Assembly: GCA_003557565.1 (NCBI GenBank)
Contig: PWOG01000011.1
Location: 1-10,564, forward strand
From: Desulfobulbaceae bacterium
GTDB lineage: Bacteria > Desulfobacterota > Desulfobulbia > Desulfobulbales > Desulfurivibrionaceae
Direction of reading: 5' to 3'
Length of the DNA: 10,564 nt
How positions within the stretch are numbered: position 1 is the first letter of the stretch; every line of letters begins with the position of its first letter. The notes below the pieces were generated by a model that did not search any database, was not told the DNA's origin, and worked only from the letters and a program-made list of their open reading frames with translations. Position numbers and translations under genes: made by a program. Shown here one piece after another: positions 1 through 5,705 of the stretch.

Positions 1-56
1 CGGGCGATCAGCCAGGCGCAGCGTACCCCCTGTACGTAAGCCTGGCTGATCGCCCG
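1..56. repeat. Perfect 17-bp inverted repeat with nested hairpin
   Basis: Positions 1-17 are the exact reverse complement of 40-56, separated by 22 nt. Inside the loop a second perfect 5-bp pair (CGTAC at 22-26, GTACG at 32-36) flanks CCCCT, so the whole element can fold as a stacked stem. It lies 44 nt beyond the stop codon of the minus-strand LapA-domain gene. No T-run follows on the plus-strand side. Any U-tract for minus-strand termination would lie left of the window, so it could be the terminator of that transcript or a dispersed palindromic (REP-like) element. The left arm may also continue beyond the edge. Confidence 0.75.
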
Positions 57-99
57 AAGATGCGGTGCTGCTGAACGGTTACGTGTGCCCTGTGATCGC

Positions 100-312
100 T
101 TACCGGCGTCGGTAAGCCAGGGCCACCAGCGCCCCGATGACAAAGCCGATGAGCAGCGTGATGGCCAGCAGGGCGGCCCGGGGCATGGTCACGGTGGCAA
201 AAAGCAGTTGAACCGTCAATGGCTCGACATTTTGCAGAATAACCACAAGGGCCAGCAGGGCCAGCCCCAGGGCGAGCCCAATTTTCAGCTTGATTCTGGT
301 GTTTCTCTGCAT
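100..312 (-). CDS. LapA-domain (DUF1049) small inner-membrane protein
   Basis: This 70-residue protein has a basic N-terminus (MQRNTRIKLK) and two hydrophobic segments, at about residues 9-27 and 49-66. Between them is the signature N-x-E-P-(L/V)-x-V-x-(L/F) stretch (QNVEPLTVQLLF), and it ends in RRR. This matches LapA-domain proteins (LapA in E. coli, acting with LapB in envelope/LPS control); the exact role here is unknown. I start it at the ATG at 312 because a strong Shine-Dalgarno GGGAGGAG lies about 6 nt upstream. An in-frame ATG at 339 would add nine residues but would place that site inside the coding region. It lies 96 nt downstream of trpS on the same strand with no clear terminator between them, so the two may be cotranscribed. 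Family assignment is fairly sure from the motif and topology. Confidence 0.82.
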   Translation of the reverse strand: MQRNTRIKLKIGLALGLALLALVVILQNVEPLTVQLLFATVTMPRAALLAITLLIGFVIGALVALAYRRR

Positions 313-408
313 CACCGCTCCTCCCTGATCAATAAACACAACCAGTCACAGGGGTTGTCCTGTAAGCGGTCAGGGGCGGGTGCAAGATGCGGTGCCCCCG
401 TCAGCTTA

Positions 409-1374
409 TCAATAAACCAACCCTACCCGCCGGCGGACCTGCTCCAGGGTGGGAACCGCCCGGGCCCGGGCCTTCTCCGCCCCCTGCCGCAGAATTTCCC
501 GCACCTGGTCGGGCTCCGCCAGCAACTGCTCCCGGCGCTGCCGGGCCGGCCGGAAATACTCCCAAAGGATTTCCAGCAACTCCAGTTTAATTTTACCATA
601 CATGGCGCCGCCGCCCAGGTAAAGATCCCGGACCTGGGCCAGGCGATCGGCGGGAGCGAAAAGTTTATAGATATTATAAAGATTGCACTTATCGGGATCC
701 TTGGGCTCCTCCGGCGGGGTGGAGTCGGTGACAATGGCCATCACCCGCTTCTTCAGCTCTTTTTCCCCGGCAAAGATGGGAATGGTGTTGCCGTAGGACT
801 TGGACATCTTCTGCCCGTCCAGCCCCGGCACCACTGCCAGGTCATCGTCGATCACCGCTTCGGGCAACTCGAAGGTCTCGCCGAACAGGGAGTTGAATTT
901 ATGGGCGATATCCCGGGCCACCTCCAGGTGCTGCTTCTGATCCTTGCCCACGGGCACCCGCTGGGCCTGGTAGAGCAGGATATCGGCGGCCATCAGCACG
1001 GGATAGGCAAAAAGCCCGTGGTTGGGGGCGATCCCTTTGGCGATTTTATCCTTGTAGGAATGACAGCGCTCCAGCAACCCCATGGGGGTGAGGGTGGAAA
1101 GCACCCAGGTCAGTTCGGTCACCTCGGGTACATCGGACTGGACCCAGAAGATGCAGCGCTCGGGATCCAGGCCCAGGGAGAGGAAATCCACCGCCGCTTC
1201 CATGGTCCCGGCGGCCAGTTGCTTTTGGTCATGCACCGAGGTCAGGGCGTGGAGGTCGACAATGAAGGCGTAAAGTTCGTTGTCGGCCATATTGGCGATC
1301 ATCGGCCGCATCATGCCGAAATAGTTGCCGATGTGCAACTGCCCCGAAGGCTGAATACCGGAAAGGACTCGCAT
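409..1374 (-). CDS. trpS: Tryptophanyl-tRNA synthetase
   Basis: TrpS is the cytoplasmic class I aminoacyl-tRNA synthetase that charges tRNA(Trp) with tryptophan using ATP. The 321-residue length fits compact bacterial TrpS. Visible signatures are the N-terminal SGIQPSG stretch followed by the HIGH-like element HIGN (residues 14-17), the tryptophan-pocket segment MAADILLYQ (128-136, with the specificity Asp at 131), the VGKDQ-Q-H-LE segment (142-151), and the ATP-binding KMSKS loop at 189-193. The C-terminal helical domain carries the usual (A/G)-E-KAR-x-x-A motif near 299-306. The ATG at 1374 directly precedes the canonical MRVLSGIQPSG N-terminus. No strong Shine-Dalgarno is visible. The gene follows the dnaK terminator, so it probably has its own promoter in 1375-1467, where I could not pick a confident one. 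The identification is secure. Confidence 0.98.
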   Translation of the reverse strand: MRVLSGIQPSGQLHIGNYFGMMRPMIANMADNELYAFIVDLHALTSVHDQKQLAAGTMEAAVDFLSLGLDPERCIFWVQSDVPEVTELTWVLSTLTPMGLLERCHSYKDKIAKGIAPNHGLFAYPVLMAADILLYQAQRVPVGKDQKQHLEVARDIAHKFNSLFGETFELPEAVIDDDLAVVPGLDGQKMSKSYGNTIPIFAGEKELKKRVMAIVTDSTPPEEPKDPDKCNLYNIYKLFAPADRLAQVRDLYLGGGAMYGKIKLELLEILWEYFRPARQRREQLLAEPDQVREILRQGAEKARARAVPTLEQVRRRVGLVY

Positions 1375-1377
1375 AAT

Positions 1378-1427
1378 TTAAATGATCCATTGGTTTTGCT
1401 TGCCGCTCACCGGCGGCAGTCATTTAA
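1378..1427 (-). promoter_or_regulatory. Possible structured leader of trpS
   Basis: Just upstream of the trpS start, TTAAATG (1378-1384) and CATTTAA (1421-1427) form a perfect 7-bp inverted repeat. It encloses a 6-bp stem TGCCGC/GCGGCA (1401-1406 with 1413-1418, 6-nt loop). In the minus-strand transcript the outer stem would end 3 nt before the trpS ATG and cover the ribosome-binding region. It does not resemble a T-box (no specifier loop or tRNA-binding bulge recognised). Function is inferred from geometry only, and the outer stem is AT-rich and weak. Confidence 0.3.
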
Positions 1428-1465
1428 GAGGGTCAGCAACAGGTTTGAGGAAAGCATGAAAAGTT

Positions 1466-1514
1466 AAAAAAAAACGGGGGCGCAGGCAATCTTTTTCTGC
1501 GCCCCCGTTTTTTT
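1466..1514. terminator. Bidirectional intrinsic terminator after dnaK
   Basis: A perfect 11-bp GC-rich stem (1475-1485 with 1497-1507) and an 11-nt loop are flanked by nine A residues on the left (1466-1474) and seven T residues on the right (1508-1514). Read on the minus strand, this is a hairpin followed by nine Us, 38 nt beyond the dnaK stop codon. It ends the grpE-dnaK transcript and insulates trpS. It would also work on the plus strand, but no plus-strand gene precedes it here. Confidence 0.95.
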
Positions 1515-1552
1515 AAAACGGTTATAAAATAACTGCGAGGTTTAAGGTTTGT

Positions 1553-3475
1553 TTATTTGTCCTTGTCTTCCTTGACCTCTTCGTAGTCGGCGTCAACCAC
1601 GTCTTCATCACCCTTGCCGCCGGCGGCGGCATCTTCGGCACCACCGGCCTCGGGGCCGCCCGGCTGGCCGCCGGTCTGGGAGTACATGGTTTCGGCGAGC
1701 TTGTGCGAGGCCTGGGTCAGGGTTTCAATGCCCTTCTTGATCGCCTCGATGTCGTCGCCTTCCATGGTCTTTTTGAGGTTGGCCACTTCGTTTTCGATAT
1801 TGCTCTTGGTCTCGGCATCCACCTTGTCGCCCAGTTCTTTCAGGCTCTTTTCCGTGGAGTAAACCAGGGAATCGGCCTGGTTGCGAACCTCGACCAGCTC
1901 CTTGCGCTTGCGGTCCTCCTCGGCGTGGGCCTCGGCGTCCTTCTGCATCTTCTCGATCTCCTCCTCGGAAAGTCCGCTGGAGGCCTGGATCTTGATGGAC
2001 TGCTCCTTGCCGGTGCCCATATCCTTGGCGGACACATGGAGGATGCCGTTGGCGTCCAGATCGAAGGTCACCTCGATCTGGGGCACCCCGCGGGGTGCGG
2101 GCGGGATGTCGGCCAGGTCGAAACGGCCGATGGTCTTGTTGCCCGAGGCCATCTCCCGCTCACCCTGGAGCACGTGGATGGAAACCGCCGGCTGGTTGTC
2201 CGCCGCAGTGGAAAAGACCTGGCTTTTCTTGGCGGGAATGGTGGTGTTCTTTTCAATGAGCTTGGTCATTACCCCACCCAGGGTTTCAATACCCAGCGAC
2301 AGCGGCGTGACGTCGAGCAGCAGGACGTCCTTGACATCACCCTGGAGCACCCCGCCCTGGATGGCGGCCCCGATGGCCACCACTTCGTCGGGATTAACCC
2401 CCCTGTGGGGCTCCTTGCCGAAGATCTCCTTGACCTTTTCCTGGACCTTGGGCATCCGGGTCATACCACCCACCAGAATGACCTCGTCGATTTCCGAGGC
2501 GTTGATCCCGGCGTCCTTGAGGGCGGTGCGGCAGGGGCCCTCGGTCCGCTCGACGAGATCCGCCACCAGGGACTCAAGCTTGGAGCGGCTCAGCTTGATG
2601 TTGAGGTGCTTGGGCCCGGAGGCGTCGGCAGTGATGAAGGGCAGATTGATCTCGGTTTCCATGGTGGAGGACAGCTCCATCTTGGCCTTTTCCGCCTCTT
2701 CTTTCAGCCGCTGCAGGGCCATCTTGTCCTGGCGCAGATCAATACCCTGGTCGCGCTTGAACTCATCGGCCAGCCATTCAACAATCAGCAGGTCAAAATC
2801 CTCGCCGCCCAGGAAGGTATCACCATGGGTGGACTTGACCTCGAAAACGCCGTCGCCGATCTCCAGGATGGAGACGTCGAAGGTGCCGCCACCCAGGTCG
2901 AAGACCGCGATCTTCTCCTCGCTCTTCTTGTCCAGGCCGTAGGCCAGGGACGCGGCGGTGGGCTCGTTGATTATCCGCTGCACGTTGAGGCCGGCGATCT
3001 GGCCGGCATCCTTGGTGGCCTGGCGCTGGGAGTCGTTGAAGTAGGCCGGCACGGTGATCACCGCATCGGTAACCTTCTCGCCCAGGTAATCCTCGGCGGT
3101 CTGCTTCATCTTGCCCAGCACCATGGCGGCAATTTCCGCCGGCGCGTAAACCTTGCCGTCCACCTCGACGGCGGCATCGCCGCCGCTGCCCTCGACGATC
3201 TTGTAGGGGCTGATCTCGACGCTTTTTTTCACCTCGGCATCGGTGAACTTGCGGCCGATCAAGCGTTTAATGGCATACAGAGTACGGCTGGAGTTGGTTA
3301 CCGCCTGCCGCTTGGCCACCTGCCCCACCAGACGCTCGCCGGCGTCGTTGAAGGCCACCACCGACGGGGTGGTCCGGCTGCCCTCGGCGTTGGTGATCAC
3401 CTTGGGGTCACCACCCTCCATGATCGCCACGCATGAGTTTGTCGTTCCCAAATCAATTCCAATGATCTTTCCCAT
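1553..3475 (-). CDS. dnaK: Hsp70 molecular chaperone DnaK
   Basis: DnaK is the cytoplasmic ATP-dependent chaperone that binds exposed hydrophobic peptide segments, working with a DnaJ cochaperone and the exchange factor GrpE. The 640-residue length is typical. Actin-fold ATPase motifs are clear: IDLGTTNS (7-14), catalytic Lys70 in YAIKRLIGR, NEPTAA (170-175), DLGGGTFD (193-200) and VGGMTRMP (335-342). The interdomain linker VLLLDVTPLSLG (384-395) leads into the substrate-binding beta domain, then the helical lid from about 505, a Gly/Ala-rich stretch (602-622) and the acidic tail DVVDADYEEV. I choose the ATG at 3475 rather than the in-frame TTG at 3481: AAGGAG at 3484-3489 sits 8 nt from the ATG but only 2 nt from the TTG. 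grpE lies upstream on the same strand and a strong terminator follows. No dnaJ adjoins. Confidence 0.99.
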   Translation of the reverse strand: MGKIIGIDLGTTNSCVAIMEGGDPKVITNAEGSRTTPSVVAFNDAGERLVGQVAKRQAVTNSSRTLYAIKRLIGRKFTDAEVKKSVEISPYKIVEGSGGDAAVEVDGKVYAPAEIAAMVLGKMKQTAEDYLGEKVTDAVITVPAYFNDSQRQATKDAGQIAGLNVQRIINEPTAASLAYGLDKKSEEKIAVFDLGGGTFDVSILEIGDGVFEVKSTHGDTFLGGEDFDLLIVEWLADEFKRDQGIDLRQDKMALQRLKEEAEKAKMELSSTMETEINLPFITADASGPKHLNIKLSRSKLESLVADLVERTEGPCRTALKDAGINASEIDEVILVGGMTRMPKVQEKVKEIFGKEPHRGVNPDEVVAIGAAIQGGVLQGDVKDVLLLDVTPLSLGIETLGGVMTKLIEKNTTIPAKKSQVFSTAADNQPAVSIHVLQGEREMASGNKTIGRFDLADIPPAPRGVPQIEVTFDLDANGILHVSAKDMGTGKEQSIKIQASSGLSEEEIEKMQKDAEAHAEEDRKRKELVEVRNQADSLVYSTEKSLKELGDKVDAETKSNIENEVANLKKTMEGDDIEAIKKGIETLTQASHKLAETMYSQTGGQPGGPEAGGAEDAAAGGKGDEDVVDADYEEVKEDKDK

Positions 3476-3483
3476 GATCAAAT

Positions 3484-3489
3484 CTCCTT
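3484..3489 (-). promoter_or_regulatory. dnaK ribosome-binding site
   Basis: AAGGAG on the minus strand lies 8 nt before the ATG at 3475. This spacing decides the dnaK start against the in-frame TTG at 3481. Confidence 0.85.
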
Positions 3490-3494
3490 GTCTA

Positions 3495-3523
3495 AAAATA
3501 TCCAGGCCTTACGGCCAATTCAA
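3495..3523 (-). promoter_or_regulatory. Candidate sigma70-type promoter before dnaK
   Basis: On the minus strand, TTGAAT (3518-3523) and TATTTT (3495-3500) are separated by exactly 17 nt, which contain a small GGCC-N4-GGCC element. Transcription would begin near 3488, at the Shine-Dalgarno itself, giving a leader of only about 13 nt. It could be a true short-leader promoter allowing dnaK expression without grpE, or a coincidence in an AT-rich patch. No heat-shock (sigma32-like) box was recognised. Confidence 0.4.
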
Positions 3524-3561
3524 TGTATTCACTGCCAATTCTGTTTATGTATGCACTGCAT
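3514..3561. repeat. Direct repeats and small palindrome upstream of dnaK
   Basis: GCCAATTC occurs at 3514-3521 and again at 3534-3541, exactly 20 bp apart. ATGTATTCACTGC (3523-3535) recurs with one mismatch as ATGTATGCACTGC (3547-3559), 24 bp apart. The second copy runs into the perfect odd palindrome ATGCA-C-TGCAT (3551-3561). The cluster overlaps and lies just upstream of the candidate dnaK -35 box, a usual location for operator or activator sites. It does not match CIRCE. No binding protein can be named. Confidence 0.5.
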
Positions 3562-3636
3562 GTTCCGCGCAACAACCACCAAACCAAAACATCCCGGCAA
3601 CTCTGCCCCCGGAAACTTCTTTTTTTGATTTACAGC

Positions 3637-3656
3637 AGCCGGCTTTTCAGCCGACT
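3637..3656. other. Hairpin in the grpE-dnaK spacer
   Basis: On the minus strand AGTCGGCT and AGCCGGCT form an 8-bp stem with one G-U pair and a GAAA tetraloop, starting 22 nt beyond the grpE stop codon. No U-run follows directly, so it is unlikely to be an efficient intrinsic terminator. It could be an mRNA processing or stability element separating grpE from dnaK in a shared transcript. The rest of the 203-nt spacer holds the repeats and candidate promoter described separately. Confidence 0.45.
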
Positions 3657-3678
3657 TTCGGGCTGGGCGCGGTTACGC

Positions 3679-4284
3679 TCACTGCCCACCGCCTGACTCG
3701 GAACCGCTGGAAACCACCACCTTGGCCGCCCGCAGGAGACGATCCTTGTAAAAATATCCCCGCTGATATTCATTGATGATGGTATTGGCCGGAGCCTCGT
3801 CGCTGGGCTCCATGGCCATGGCCTCGTGGTAGTTGGGGTCAAAAACCTCGCCCTTGCTTGCCAGTGGTTTAAGGCCGAACTTCTCCAGACTGGCCATCAG
3901 CACCCGCTGGGTCATTTCCACCCCCTCCAGCAGCGCGGAGGCATCACCGGTATTGCGGCCCTGATCAATGGCCCGTTCCAGGTTGTCCAAAGAAGGCAGC
4001 AATTCCTTTAAAAGATCCTCTTCGGCGTACTTGGCGGCAGTCTCCCGTTCACGTTGCGCCCGCCTTTTGTAATTTTCAAACTCGGCGGCCAGCCGCAGCA
4101 TCCGGTCTTCCAGGTCATGGGCCTCGCTGCGGGCCTCGCTCAACTGCACCAGCAGGTCGTCGGTGCCCTCCTCCGCCTCTTCGCCGGAGGTCTGCAGATA
4201 GCCTTCAGCGCTTGTTTCGGCTTCGGCTTCGGCTTCGGCCCTGGATTCCGTTTCCGGGTTTTCCATCTTTTCTTTTTCGTCCAT
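3679..4284 (-). CDS. grpE: Nucleotide exchange factor GrpE
   Basis: GrpE is the dimeric cytoplasmic cochaperone that releases ADP from DnaK. The 201-residue form has an acidic, low-complexity N-terminal tail with an alternating Ala-Glu run (about 16-23). A long coiled-coil helix follows (about 42-92, including RLAAEFENYKRRAQRE), then the four-helix region (LLPSLDNLERA, 95-105) and the C-terminal beta wing with family signatures FDPNYHEAM (148-156) and Y-F-Y-K-DRLLRAAKVVVS (177-192). Start choice: GGAGG at 4296-4300 precedes both the ATG at 4284 (11 nt) and an in-frame GTG at 4290 (5 nt). The ATG at 4308 would bury that site, so 4284 or 4290 is favoured. dnaK follows 203 nt downstream. The heat-shock regulator gene hrcA, often next to grpE, is absent here. 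Confidence 0.97.
   Translation of the reverse strand: MDEKEKMENPETESRAEAEAEAETSAEGYLQTSGEEAEEGTDDLLVQLSEARSEAHDLEDRMLRLAAEFENYKRRAQRERETAAKYAEEDLLKELLPSLDNLERAIDQGRNTGDASALLEGVEMTQRVLMASLEKFGLKPLASKGEVFDPNYHEAMAMEPSDEAPANTIINEYQRGYFYKDRLLRAAKVVVSSGSESGGGQ
4216..4239. repeat. Hexanucleotide tandem repeat (4 units) in grpE
   Basis: TTCGGC is repeated four times without interruption. On the minus strand it encodes the alternating Ala-Glu run in the disordered N-terminal tail of GrpE. Unit length is a multiple of three, so slippage would change tail length without breaking the frame. Confidence 0.9.
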
Positions 4285-4412
4285 ACTCACAAGTTCCTCC
4301 GTAAACATAAAACGAGCCGAGACTCAGCCAGGGCGTGGACAAAGCACAGCGGCCCGCCCTCCGGACAGCCCGTTTTTTTCGCGATGTTGCGGTAATTCCG
4401 TGATCAGGCTGA

Positions 4413-4441
4413 AAGTTAAGTATGGCTGTCGGGCTTGTCAA
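4413..4441 (-). promoter_or_regulatory. Candidate sigma70-type promoter of grpE
   Basis: On the minus strand a consensus -35 TTGACA (4436-4441) is followed after 17 nt by TAACTT (4413-4418, a weak -10). Transcription would start near 4406, giving a leader of about 120 nt before grpE. No CIRCE repeat (TTAGCACTC/GAGTGCTAA) and no clear sigma32-type element were found nearby, so heat-shock control is not evident from this sequence. Confidence 0.5.
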
Positions 4442-4498
4442 GGCAGGTAAAGAAGGTTTTATGTCCTGACAGACAGCAGCTGTGAGCACCGACCGGGT

Positions 4499-4527
4499 TT
4501 GACAATTGTTTTTTTTGCCCGTAGTGT
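4499..4527 (+). promoter_or_regulatory. Candidate sigma70-type promoter of the EamA transporter
   Basis: A consensus -35 TTGACA (4499-4504) and TAGTGT (4522-4527) are 17 nt apart, with a T8 run in the spacer. The start would be near 4534, leaving a leader of about 134 nt. It lies back-to-back with the grpE promoter, with 57 bp between the two -35 boxes. Confidence 0.5.
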
Positions 4528-4562
4528 TTCTTCAGCTCGATCCGGAGGTTTTGCTAAACCCG

Positions 4563-4580
4563 GCCGGGCCGGACCCCGGC
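4563..4580 (+). other. GC-rich hairpin in the transporter leader
   Basis: GCCGGG (4563-4568) pairs with CCCGGC (4575-4580) around a 6-nt loop and is followed by TTTAAAAGC. The overlapping 10-bp palindrome CCCGGCCGGG (4559-4568) offers a competing fold. Only three Ts follow, so this is a weak attenuator at best. Confidence 0.35.
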
Positions 4581-4606
4581 TTTAAAAGCAACCCGGGATA
4601 AACGCC

Positions 4607-4678
4607 ATGACTGGAAATTATCGCCTTTGCCCTGGGGTGATCACCGCCCCCATACGTTTGGACACATATGATCAGTGA
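4607..4678 (+). CDS. Possible 23-codon leader ORF overlapping the transporter start
   Basis: A short ORF starts at ATG 4607 (peptide begins MTGNYRLCPGV) and stops at 4676-4678, overlapping the transporter ATG at 4668 by 11 nt in another frame. GGGA about 8 nt upstream is a modest ribosome-binding site, whereas the transporter ATG has no recognisable one. That layout would suit translational coupling. The peptide matches nothing I recognise, and a 23-codon ORF can easily arise by chance, so this is speculative. Confidence 0.2.
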   Translation: MTGNYRLCPGVITAPIRLDTYDQ

Positions 4679-5585
4679 ACAGAGAAAGGGGGAGCTGTAT
4701 CTGCTGGCCGAAGAGTTCCTCTGGGGCTGGTTTCCCATTGTCACCCTGCTGAGTTACCCCTATGTGGCTCCGCTGTGGTCCATGGGCCTGACCCTGGCCG
4801 TGGCCACGGTTTTTTTCGCGGTCATGATGAGCGGCTGGACCCGGCGCCGCCGGAGTCTCTGGCCAGAGCTGAGGCGCCGCCGGGCCTGGAAAGATCTGGC
4901 CTGGTCGTCGTTTTACATCGCGCTGGTTTATGTCCTGCTTTTCACCGGTCTGTCATTCACCACTGCGGGCAATGCGGCCCTGATCTTATTTCTGCAGGTT
5001 TTTTTCGCCTTTCTCTATTTCAACATCCTGCAGGGCGAAAAGATGAGCCCCATCCACCTGGCCGGCGCCGGGCTGATGAGCATCGGCGCCTTTCTGGTGC
5101 TTTTCCCCGGTGAAGCAGGGCTCAACAGGGGCGACTTGCTGGTGCTGCTAGCGGCCATGACGGCCCCCATCGGCAACCGCTACCAGCAAAGGGCCCGTCG
5201 GCACGTCCACGCCAACACTCTGCTTTTTGTCCGCACCGTCAGCAGCCTGCCCGTCACCCTGGTGCTGGCCTTGATTTTCGCCCCACTGCCGAGTGCGGCA
5301 GACCTGGAGGCCATCTGGTGGCTGATGCTGATCAACGGGATTTTCCTGATGGGATTGTCCAAAATCTACTGGATAGAAGCCCTGCACCGGCTCACGGTTA
5401 CCAAAATCAGCGCCATGACCGCCCTTGCGCCGTTGTTCGCCATGACCTTTGCCTTCTTCATCCTTCACGAAGTTCCGGGAGCCTGGCAGTTGGCGGGTAT
5501 TCCGCCGATTCTGGCCGGCGGGATCCTGATCACCCGCCCGGTCGACCACGTCGGGGTTGCCCCCGGCTGTCGTCCGGGTCGCTGA
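4668..5585 (+). CDS. EamA/DMT-superfamily inner-membrane transporter
   Basis: This 305-residue protein is highly hydrophobic, with about ten predicted membrane segments arranged as two EamA repeats (about 8-147 and 155-289), the standard drug/metabolite transporter layout. It opens with the typical GEL-Y-LLAEEFLWGWFPI first helix. The end of repeat 1 is LAGAGLMSIGAFLVLF (131-146). The end of repeat 2 is the characteristic stretch from ALAPLFAMTFAFFILHE (252-268) to LAGGILITR (282-290). Members export or import amino acids, nucleotides or other small molecules; the substrate cannot be read from the sequence. The ATG at 4668 lacks a clear Shine-Dalgarno but places the first helix correctly, and no better downstream start exists. 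It is divergent from grpE and followed by a weak terminator, so it is probably monocistronic. Confidence 0.92.
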   Translation: MISEQRKGELYLLAEEFLWGWFPIVTLLSYPYVAPLWSMGLTLAVATVFFAVMMSGWTRRRRSLWPELRRRRAWKDLAWSSFYIALVYVLLFTGLSFTTAGNAALILFLQVFFAFLYFNILQGEKMSPIHLAGAGLMSIGAFLVLFPGEAGLNRGDLLVLLAAMTAPIGNRYQQRARRHVHANTLLFVRTVSSLPVTLVLALIFAPLPSAADLEAIWWLMLINGIFLMGLSKIYWIEALHRLTVTKISAMTALAPLFAMTFAFFILHEVPGAWQLAGIPPILAGGILITRPVDHVGVAPGCRPGR

Positions 5586-5627
5586 CCCCGACTGCCCGCC
5601 GCGCCTCCCTGGTGAGCGCCAGATCCT

Positions 5628-5653
5628 GCCGGAGCCAGCGGCCGGATTTTTTT
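5628..5653 (+). terminator. Weak intrinsic terminator after the transporter gene
   Basis: A short GC stem (CCGG 5629-5632 with CCGG 5642-5645, or GCCG 5628-5631 with CGGC 5639-5642) is followed by A and seven Ts (5647-5653), 42 nt past the stop codon. The stem is only 4 bp, so efficiency is doubtful. The T-run position is what supports the call. Confidence 0.4.
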
Positions 5654-5668
5654 ATTACCCGCAAAAAA

Positions 5669-5697
5669 TTGATCCATTTTCACTGTTTATGTATGGT
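5669..5697 (+). promoter_or_regulatory. Candidate sigma70-type promoter of the AsmA-family gene
   Basis: TTGATC (5669-5674) and TATGGT (5692-5697) are 17 nt apart and directly follow the T-run that ends the transporter unit. Transcription from about 5704 would give a leader of roughly 190 nt before the AsmA-family start codon. Confidence 0.5.
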
Positions 5698-5705
5698 AAC
5701 ATGGG

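Noticed and set aside
373..398. GGGGC/GCCCC pairing in the trpS-LapA spacer as a terminator
   Set aside because: The stem is only 5 bp with a 16-nt loop and no T-run follows on the minus strand.
328..417. ATCAATAAAC at 328-337 and 408-417 flanking the trpS-LapA spacer, as possible direct repeats of an insertion
   Set aside because: The second copy overlaps the trpS stop codon, there is no mobile-element sequence between the copies, and a 10-bp AT-rich match is weak.
85..1467. A 460-codon open frame on the plus strand opposite trpS
   Set aside because: It lies antisense to the secure trpS and LapA-domain genes, is rich in Gly/Gln/His/Pro as expected for a mirror frame in GC-rich DNA, and shows no family motif.
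1703..3436. A 577-codon open frame on the plus strand opposite dnaK
   Set aside because: It is antisense to a textbook dnaK. Long frames opposite hsp70 genes are a well-known codon-usage artefact, and the translation has the same Gly/His/Leu-biased mirror composition.
3541..3553. Thirteen bases (CTGTTTATGTATG) shared exactly with 5683-5695 near the AsmA promoter
   Set aside because: In a 10.5-kb window roughly one exact 13-mer match is expected by chance, and the flanks do not align, so it is not evidence of a shared regulatory site.
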